64,000 nucleotides of DNA from Hydnum rufescens UP504 (taxonomy: Eukaryota > Basidiomycota > Agaricomycetes > Cantharellales > Hydnaceae). A program made the translations under genes and the position numbers. The stretch lies in the NCBI GenBank assembly GCA_014904985.1, contig MU129084.1, forward strand, positions 38,551 to 102,550. Reading direction: 5' to 3'. Below are positions 57,894-64,000 of this stretch, in pieces; position 1 is the stretch's first letter; each line of letters starts with the position of its first letter. The notes under the pieces were generated by a model that saw only the letters and a program-made list of their open reading frames with translations, ran no database searches and was not told where the DNA came from.

Positions 57894-58224
57894 GTGACCA
57901 GTCCTTGAACCAAGGTGTCGAGGGACTGGTATAATGGGGATTGCTGGCAGGTTGTGTCTGACAACCAATCACAATCCAGCAAAGGCTGGCAGTGACTTGG
58001 TTCTGAGTTTTGATGAAATACAAGAGCCTTAAATCATCTGTGACTTTCAATGATTCAGAAAGATGCTTAGACAGCAGTGCACACCCTCTGCTGCATTTGG
58101 AAATCAACTAACTGGAAACAAAATCTGTATTAGCACTGCCAGCCTTGCTGGATTGTGATTGGTCCATCAGACAGAAACTGCTGGCAATCCCCATTATCAA
58201 CAGCTCAGTCCAAGGACTGGTCAC
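57894..58224. mobile_element. MITE-like element with ~100-bp inverted arms
   Basis: GTGACCAGTCCTTG (57,894) to AAAGGCTGGCAGTG (~57,992) is the imperfect reverse complement of CACTGCCAGCCTTGCTGG (~58,131) to CCAAGGACTGGTCAC (58,224). Matching blocks include ATAATGGGGATTGCTGGCA / TGCTGGCAATCCCCATTAT and ACCAATCACAATCCAGCAA. No coding capacity; no clear target duplication. Confidence 0.8.
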
Positions 58225-58299
58225 AAGTCTATAACATACATAATAATCATCATGTCTTTGGTACTTGCAGAGCATGTTCACTGTATGCACTATGTAAGA

Positions 58300-58445
58300 C
58301 TATGGATGCTGCAGTTCAGGTTTAAACCTGTGGAACCTGAGTTTAAACCTGAACCTGACCAGGTCAGGTTCAGGTTTTGCCCTTGCTCTGAATCCAAAAA
58401 CCAGTCTGAAACCAGGTTTAAACCTGAACCTGAAAGGTAGGGTGT
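58300..58445. repeat. CAGGTT/AACCTG-rich repeat
   Basis: CAGGTTTAAACCTG palindromes, AACCTGAACCTGACC and GTCAGGTTCAGGTTTTGCCC. Same family as 44,288-44,728. Confidence 0.6.
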
Positions 58446-58767
58446 AGGTTCCATCTCATGTAAATTGACCATTATTCTGGCACCAAATCTGGCAATTTAC
58501 AGATGTGACTATAGTTCTGGAGTCAGAAGTCACATTGCTCAGCAATCAAATGAGGTAATTGGTGCAGGTCACAAGTCACATGACAGAATGTAGTGACTAA
58601 ATACCATCTCCAGAAGATGTGTGAGCAATAAATTGGAGTGAAAGGGGGCTAGAAAGGAGATGTGGATCTAAAGCAGGATGCAAAGGCACTGGCAAAGGCA
58701 GAGACTTGAGTAGAGGGTCTATATATTCTGTAGTACCCCCTGAAAATGTTGACTTCCCCCATACCTC

Positions 58768-58882
58768 AGGTTTCAGGTTTAAACCTGAACCTGACCTGAA
58801 TGGAACTGAACCTCAAGTCAGGTTCAGGTTTTGCCCAATTGGGCAAAACCTGACCAAAACCTGACCATGGCAACCATATGTA
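58768..58882 (-). repeat. CAGGTT/AACCTG-rich repeat, inverted copy
   Basis: On minus: ATGGTTGCCATGGTCAGG, TTTTGCCCAATTGGGCAAAA (a 20-bp perfect palindrome), ACCTGAACCTGACTTGAGG, CAGGTTTAAACCTGAAACC. Same order as the copies at 44.3 and 44.6 kb. Confidence 0.65.
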
Positions 58883-58955
58883 AGACTGCTGGATGATAGA
58901 TCAAAGTCTTATCTAGCAATTTGCAGCAAAAGAATTTTGAAAAAAGGTGCTGGGT

Positions 58956-61195
58956 GTAATATAGTGTATTACATAAGGGAGTTCAGACTCAAAAGTCATG
59001 TATATACAGCAGATGCCAAGATTGAATAAGAACTCTTTTGCCTGGACTTCTATGCCTAGTGAGAACTGTGAATCTCTGTCTCTGCCTCTACTCATTCTAT
59101 TGGGCTATCTGGCTGGCTTATCTAGTGGCCATTAACTACTAGTCTTCCCTGGATCTTGGAGTTGCACCTACAGACCCAAATAGGGAAACAGTGAGTAGAA
59201 CCCTGTTCTTCTTGCTGACCTGCTCTTCTCTCCTTAGGTAGTGACTGTGCCACTTGGCCAGTCACTACATCATACCTCTTCACCATCATCCCCATTCCCT
59301 TGCATCCTTTTCTCCTGTGCTCAGGGTGAAGCCAGTGTTTAGCCCTGTGTGCAGCTCCTCTGCCCAAAGCTAGTGCTGAGGGCAGCATGATTGCCTCTTC
59401 TCACTCTCCCCTTATTCCCTCCCATCTGGCTCCCAACCTGTCAACTCTGCTTTGTCCAAGTATGACAACAAGTGTCCTCCTGAATCTGGGAGGCACTTCA
59501 TTACACTGGGAAGGAGGAGATATATGCAGAAAAAGTGTGAGTATGGAAAGCACTTAGAATCACATTCTGAGCAACTATATATTTGGCATAAAACAATTGA
59601 GCACTTCCAAAAAAGGCAATTGAATCTTGCCAGATATTGGGGATCCCCAAAACTGTCAGGGCGACACTGCTGTCGAAGCCACAAACAGAAAGAGGAAAGA
59701 GATTAATTAACCACATGCTATCACAGTGGGAATCCTGAGTATACACCACACAACAAGGGACACACAAGTCTCGCACCTATCGCAGTGGGAATCCTGAGAG
59801 ATCGAAACTGGTGATCCCCCAACTGCGAAGGGCTATAAATACTATTTCCTGCACACAGCCTCCAGCCTTCCAGAGCCTTCTGCTATCTTCCATAACCTTC
59901 CGGATCCTCCTAGAATGCTGGCTCCACAGCCCATCAGTCAGCCTCCACAGCCACCATCACTAAGCCTCACTAAGCTGATGCAGCCATGTTACGAATCCTG
60001 TGCACACCTCCACATGGCTATGCCCCAACTTCCATATGTATCCCCCTTAGCATATGTACTTCCAAGGCAGTGTACGCCTGGGTACTCCAAAGGTGTCCAA
60101 AGTGTCAAAGGACCATAATGATGTGGATGGAGTATGGATTGGGACAGGTGATGTGGATTCAGGGACTGGGGGTAGAGGAGGAGGAGGGGGAGTCTGGATT
60201 GGCAACTCCATGGACTCATGTGGGGAATGAGGGAATGACAGGTGCTGACAAGGGCACCAATGCTGCCACTGGTTGACTACCCAGCCCATAGCCCACTGGC
60301 CAAGGCCCGATAGAACGAGGGCAATAATAATAAGAGAAATGCCAATAATGGCAAGGATGACAATAACCCCATGTAGTGAATGGAGGGAGAGAGGAGACAA
60401 GAGCATTTGAGGAAGTAGGGGCCATATGATAGAGTCAATGAAGAATGATACTCTGACGGGTAAGTCCTTAGGTGGAAGCAAATGTCAATTTGATCCTGAC
60501 AAAAACTGCCTTTTCAGGGATAGTCCTTGACCTACAGTAGTGGACAGGAAAAGTCATCAATTGTATCCAGGGCTTGATTGGGCCATTTTTAGACTTAGAT
60601 AATGGCAAACCCAGGCTCATTGGGGCCCAAGGACCCCAAAACCACCTTCATTTGACTGTAACAAAGTGCCTCCCAATTCAGGAGGGCACCTGTTGTCATA
60701 CTTGGACAAAGCAAAATCAACAGGGGAGGGAGTAGGAACAGGGAGAAGAGGAGAAGAGGTAATCACACCACCCTTAGCACTGGCTTCAGGTGGGGGAGCT
60801 GCAAACAGGGCTAAGCACTGGCTTTGCCCTGGACACAGGAGAAAGGTTGTGAGAGAGAGGTCATGATGAAAGGCATAAAGAAGTAGTGACTAGCCAAGTG
60901 GCACAGTCCCTACCTAGGAGAGGAGGTGGGGTCAGTAAGAGGAAGGGGTGATCCTGCTTACTGCTTTCCCTGCTAGAGTCCAGTGGTGTTGTTCCAGATC
61001 CAGGGAAAGTCCTGGTAGTTAATGGCCACTAGATAAGCCACCCAGATAGGCAGATAGAAGCAGCAGAGACAAGGGTTTCACAGTTTCTCACTAGGTGATG
61101 AAGGTCAGGGCAAAGGTTTTCTATTTAAATCTTGGCAACTGCTGTATATACATGACTTTTGAGTCTGAACTCAATTATGTAATACACTAGATTAC
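58956..61195. repeat. ~2.2-kb inverted repeat (arms ~550 bp) with an LTR in the loop
   Basis: Left arm 58,956-59,506 and right arm 60,658-61,195 are diverged reverse complements. The outer ends are GTAATATAGTGTATTACATA and TATGTAATACACTAGATTAC. Inside each arm are AAAGTCATGTATATACAGCA / TGCTGTATATACATGACTTT, AGTGGCCATTAACTAC / GTAGTTAATGGCCACT and GCTTTGTCCAAGTATGACAAC / GTTGTCATACTTGGACAAAGC (shortened). The loop (59,507-60,657) contains the family-2 LTR. A foldback-type or large-TIR element is likely. Confidence 0.75.
59654..60501 (+). mobile_element. Solo LTR (family 2), 848 bp, with 5-bp target duplication
   Basis: Starts TGTCAGGGCGACACTG and ends TTTGATCCTGACA; AAAAC flanks both sides (59,649-59,653 and 60,502-60,506). 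Two copies of a GTGGGAATCCTGAG block (~59,727 and ~59,789) precede CTATAAATAC, a TATA-like box. The antisense strand (60,481-60,047) has a 144-codon open frame with a hydrophobic helix VIVILAIIGISLIIIALVLS, conserved in the fragments at 46.1, 49.7 and (weakly) 44.1 kb. It lacks integrase, RT or gag, so solo LTR is the simplest reading. Confidence 0.8.
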
Positions 61196-63930
61196 AGTGA
61201 CTTCTAGGAGAAAAATTTGGGTTGGCCAAATTTTTGAGCTGATTTTGACCAAAGTCACACTACCTCAGAGGCCACCATAGTGGCACAAAGATGTATTGGT
61301 GTCATATTTACCTCTAAACCATAGGCTGGATGAACTAAATGATAATTATATACATATAAAAACTATCTACTGGCAAGTGTATGGACAGTTAGTTGAGAAT
61401 AGATTCTACTGCATAGCAAGTATGGCTCTCTGGGAAACACTACAATGGGACTTTTGTTTCCTCACTGCCCACTCTGCTGCTCTTCCTGTGAGGTTGATGT
61501 GGTAGGCAGACATGAAGCACCAAGACCAATTGATGAAGCAACAGATGGTTCCTATGGGACATGAATCAGACTGTCCCTTGCAACCTGCTTTGCCTCAGCA
61601 AAGGTGGTTTTGAAAACCTCACAGTAACAATATTTGGTGTACCTAATACTATGGAAATAAACATATGTCAGCATATTTCCTCAAGCAGACTAGTGAACAC
61701 CAGAGATTTCTGAACATGACTCTGCATGGGGGGTGACTTTAAATGTTCATTTTCTGCCTCTCTGGATGCAGCTAGTCACCTGTTTGTTACAGAATCATGT
61801 TCTCCTCATCTATACCTACATTTTGGTACCAAAGCCAAGTACAGGTGCTGAAAAAAGACCATCTGGCCAAATTTTTCACCTAAATGTCAATAATTTTTAG
61901 AATTTACACTAGCTGAGCATGTAGCTAGCTTCCTATGCCATTTCTAAGACCATTGGTATGATTTCTAAACAATCTCAATGATTATTTTGGACTCAAAGGT
62001 AAATTAATGGCTTTGGCTGTCCACTAACTGTAATAGCTTCAGCCCCTCCCCTGACAATAGGCAGGAACTACCTAGAAATGATGTTCTCCTAATCAGGAAG
62101 AATGTATCTGTTTCCCTTGATCATGGACCCCACCACTCAAGGGGAATGGATGCCAGAAAACCCCATCATACTGTGATACATTTACATAATCCACTTGAAA
62201 CCCAGTTCAGGAAAACTCATTATATCAGACAATTTCCTTTTTTGGTATCCAGCATCTTGGCAGGATCCATGCATCCAATTACCATATTGGGTGTGATATC
62301 TGTGTATCCAGTTCACAGGTGCTTGTGATGCATGAGAATAGGCTGTTTCAAGTTCAGTTCATGACCACATGTGAAGCATGACTTGGTTGAAATAGTACAG
62401 TATCTGAAATGTTGAGAGATGAGCTATGGAAGTGACTGACAAGAGTCTTAGAGTGGAAGGCTACTTGATGTAAATACATGTAAACAGTCTCCTCTCAACA
62501 CCCTCAATCCAATACATGAACAGAGTGAATATGTGGATTGAAATCTAGAATATATGAGGAGATCCAGAAAATTCCAGCTCATTGGTATCTACAGTCATGA
62601 TCCTGGCAGACATTGCAGATGGGGACTTGTAGTCATGCAGAGCAGTAGTGAGGTTTTCCATTGCTGTGGCCAATCTATCCCCTCCCTGAACTGGCTGTGG
62701 GCACTTGTTTGCAAAGTAGCCAAGCTGGTGGCAGTTGTGGCATTAGTCTCCATACTAAACTTTGAACAGGTGGCATATGCAGGGGTGGATGGTTCAGGTT
62801 CAGGCTCTCCAACTCAGGACTCCTGGTCCACTAGTGCCTGGATTATGGCATTGATGCTGTGCTTGTTGTCATAAAGGGCTGCCAATTGGACAATTACTGC
62901 ATCATAGCAGTCACCCACACCTTGTGTGAGCATGACAAATATCTCATTGGCCCATAATGTCATGTTGAGGGCTAAGAGGATGCTGGCTTGGGAACAGACA
63001 GCTGCACACCAATCTCACAATGATTGGAGGGGGACTTTAGACATGTTATTGGCCAAGCTTGCAAGGTCCTATTTACACTTCTGGCCTTTGTTTATAGTGC
63101 ATTTTCTTCCTCAGACTAAACAATACCAACCCTGTGGGAACTGATTTGTAATGTTGTGCATTTGAGCATTTGCTTCCATGGGGGCCATGGGAAGAATGGC
63201 CACCCTGTGGCAGCACATTTGGTTCCTTGGAGCCACATTTGGCTCCTCAGAACCAAACCAGCTTCTTTGGAGCCAAATACTTAACTTTAGTAGAAGTGGC
63301 CATGTAAACTGTGTCAGTGCAATATATACATACATACATCCAAACCATTGTATGGATGGCCCTTGCAGCCTCTGGCCCCACACTGGATAGGTTTTGGGGT
63401 TCCTGTAATGCAACTTGAATCAAGGCTGGAAAATACTGGAAAACATGAGGTTAAATCCTTCCAGTGACTCTCTGGCAGTGCTTTCTTCTGAGTGGTGCCC
63501 ATGCTTGCATTCCTGGCAGTGGAACTGTGGAAAAGATCCTATTTTGTCCAACAAGTGACTCTAAACATGATCTTCCTGCTGCCATTCTCACTTTCCAGGA
63601 CATACTGGTATACCATTTTCTTTTATGCTAATACAATTCATCCATAAAACTTGAGCATGTTTACTAGGACCACTAGATGAACAATGGCAAGCATTTAAAT
63701 CCTCAGACCACAATGATCCTATCATACCCATCCCTGCATTCAAAACATGGGACAAAGGAAACAGCACTTGCTCTTGACTTCAATTTTCCTCAACTCTTGA
63801 ACATGCTGTAATTGACCTTGGTGCAAAGGACTTTGCATTAGGCCTTGCTTTTGTCGCTATTTCAAGGGTGAAGATTCTGGCAGGCATTGCATTTTGTTCT
63901 TCATTTCCAATTGTCATTTCTGAAAATTGT
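61196..63930. other. Intergenic, no gene recognised
   Basis: 2.7 kb without a supportable gene. Short frames (61,296-61,505, 62,554-62,874) have no motif I recognise and no splice partners. It probably consists of old repeats. Confidence 0.35.
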
Positions 63931-63936
63931 GGTGGA

Positions 63937-64000
63937 ACCAGTGTTTGAACCTGGGACCTCCTGCCTTCTAGTCGGGTGTTCTACCAACTGAGCTATCCCT
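63937..64000 (-). ncRNA. tRNA-like sequence at window edge
   Basis: On minus: AGGGATAGCTCAGTTGGTAG (D-arm/box A), CTAGAAG where an anticodon loop would be (anticodon AGA), then GAGGTCCCAGGTTCAAACAC (box B) and a partial 3' acceptor strand TTCCACC. The T-stem has 4 of 5 pairs (invariant C61 replaced by A) and the anticodon stem has mismatches. The first two bases lie outside the window. Either a decayed tRNA or the tRNA-derived head of a SINE; it shares GAGGTCCCA.GTTCAAAC with the copies at 46.6 and 48.0 kb. Confidence 0.4.

Noticed and set aside
63937..64000. Functional tRNA-Ser (anticodon AGA)
   Set aside because: Mismatches in anticodon and T stems, loss of the invariant C61, no long variable arm; kept only as tRNA-like.

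Overview
The window is nuclear DNA of a filamentous fungus, most probably an agaricomycete basidiomycete. The protein genes are split by many short (about 50-110 bp) GT-AG introns with CTRAY branch sites. The housekeeping genes are fungal (RPB1, VPS35, VPS27, an Rsc1/2-type chromatin remodeller). The mobile elements include a KDZ transposase with a CxC1 cysteine cluster, Ty1/copia, LTR-type repeats flanked by 5-bp duplications, and MITEs. I cannot name the species.

Layout. 1-19,019 is repeat territory. It holds a frame-broken DDE transposase (1.2-3.6 kb), a dispersed double-hairpin repeat family (0.2-0.4, 4.5-5.5, 7.7-10.0 and 18.4-18.6 kb), minisatellites, an ~870-bp palindrome, a KDZ/CxC1 element split by a solo LTR, and a Ty1/copia remnant. 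A 25-base N gap (19,020-19,044) cuts a third LTR copy, and unannotatable sequence follows to 22.2 kb. 22.2-42.6 kb is a compact gene block: two divergent paralogous two-finger zinc-finger genes, the Hsp90 co-chaperone p23, RPB1, VPS35, VPS27 and an ArfGAP. 42.7-51.6 kb is again repeats: a TA-flanked MITE, fragments of a second LTR-like family, a head-to-tail duplication with G-rich arrays, and tRNA-like sequences. 51.7-57.8 kb is a second gene block: a small membrane protein, an Rsc1/2-like double-bromodomain/BAH protein, and a branched-chain 2-oxo acid dehydrogenase E2. 57.9-64 kb is repeats: a 331-bp inverted-repeat MITE, a ~2.2-kb inverted repeat holding an LTR-like element with a 5-bp duplication, and a tRNA-like sequence at the edge.

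Gene relationships. VPS35 (retromer), VPS27 (ESCRT-0) and the ArfGAP are consecutive and all act in endosome/Golgi membrane traffic. RPB1/VPS35, VPS27/ArfGAP and the remodeller/E2 pairs are divergent with short shared upstream regions (439, 96 and 57 bp). Several conserved genes (p23, VPS35, ArfGAP, E2) carry small frame-breaking indels. At least two lie in C homopolymers, so sequence error is likely and pseudogene calls on mobile-element genes should be read with that in mind.

The most unusual material is the double-hairpin repeat family. Each unit has one hairpin (ACACACCCGCTGC type) just before a GTRNGT donor-like motif and a second (GCAAAAAGAGCAGC type) inside a ~95-125-nt segment ending in CTRAY...YAG. 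The units therefore look like introns with built-in stem-loops, arranged in tandem and in a large palindrome. Second is the RPB1 C-terminal domain, which is split over phase-1 exons of 12, 75, 30, 12 and 21 nt, all multiples of three.
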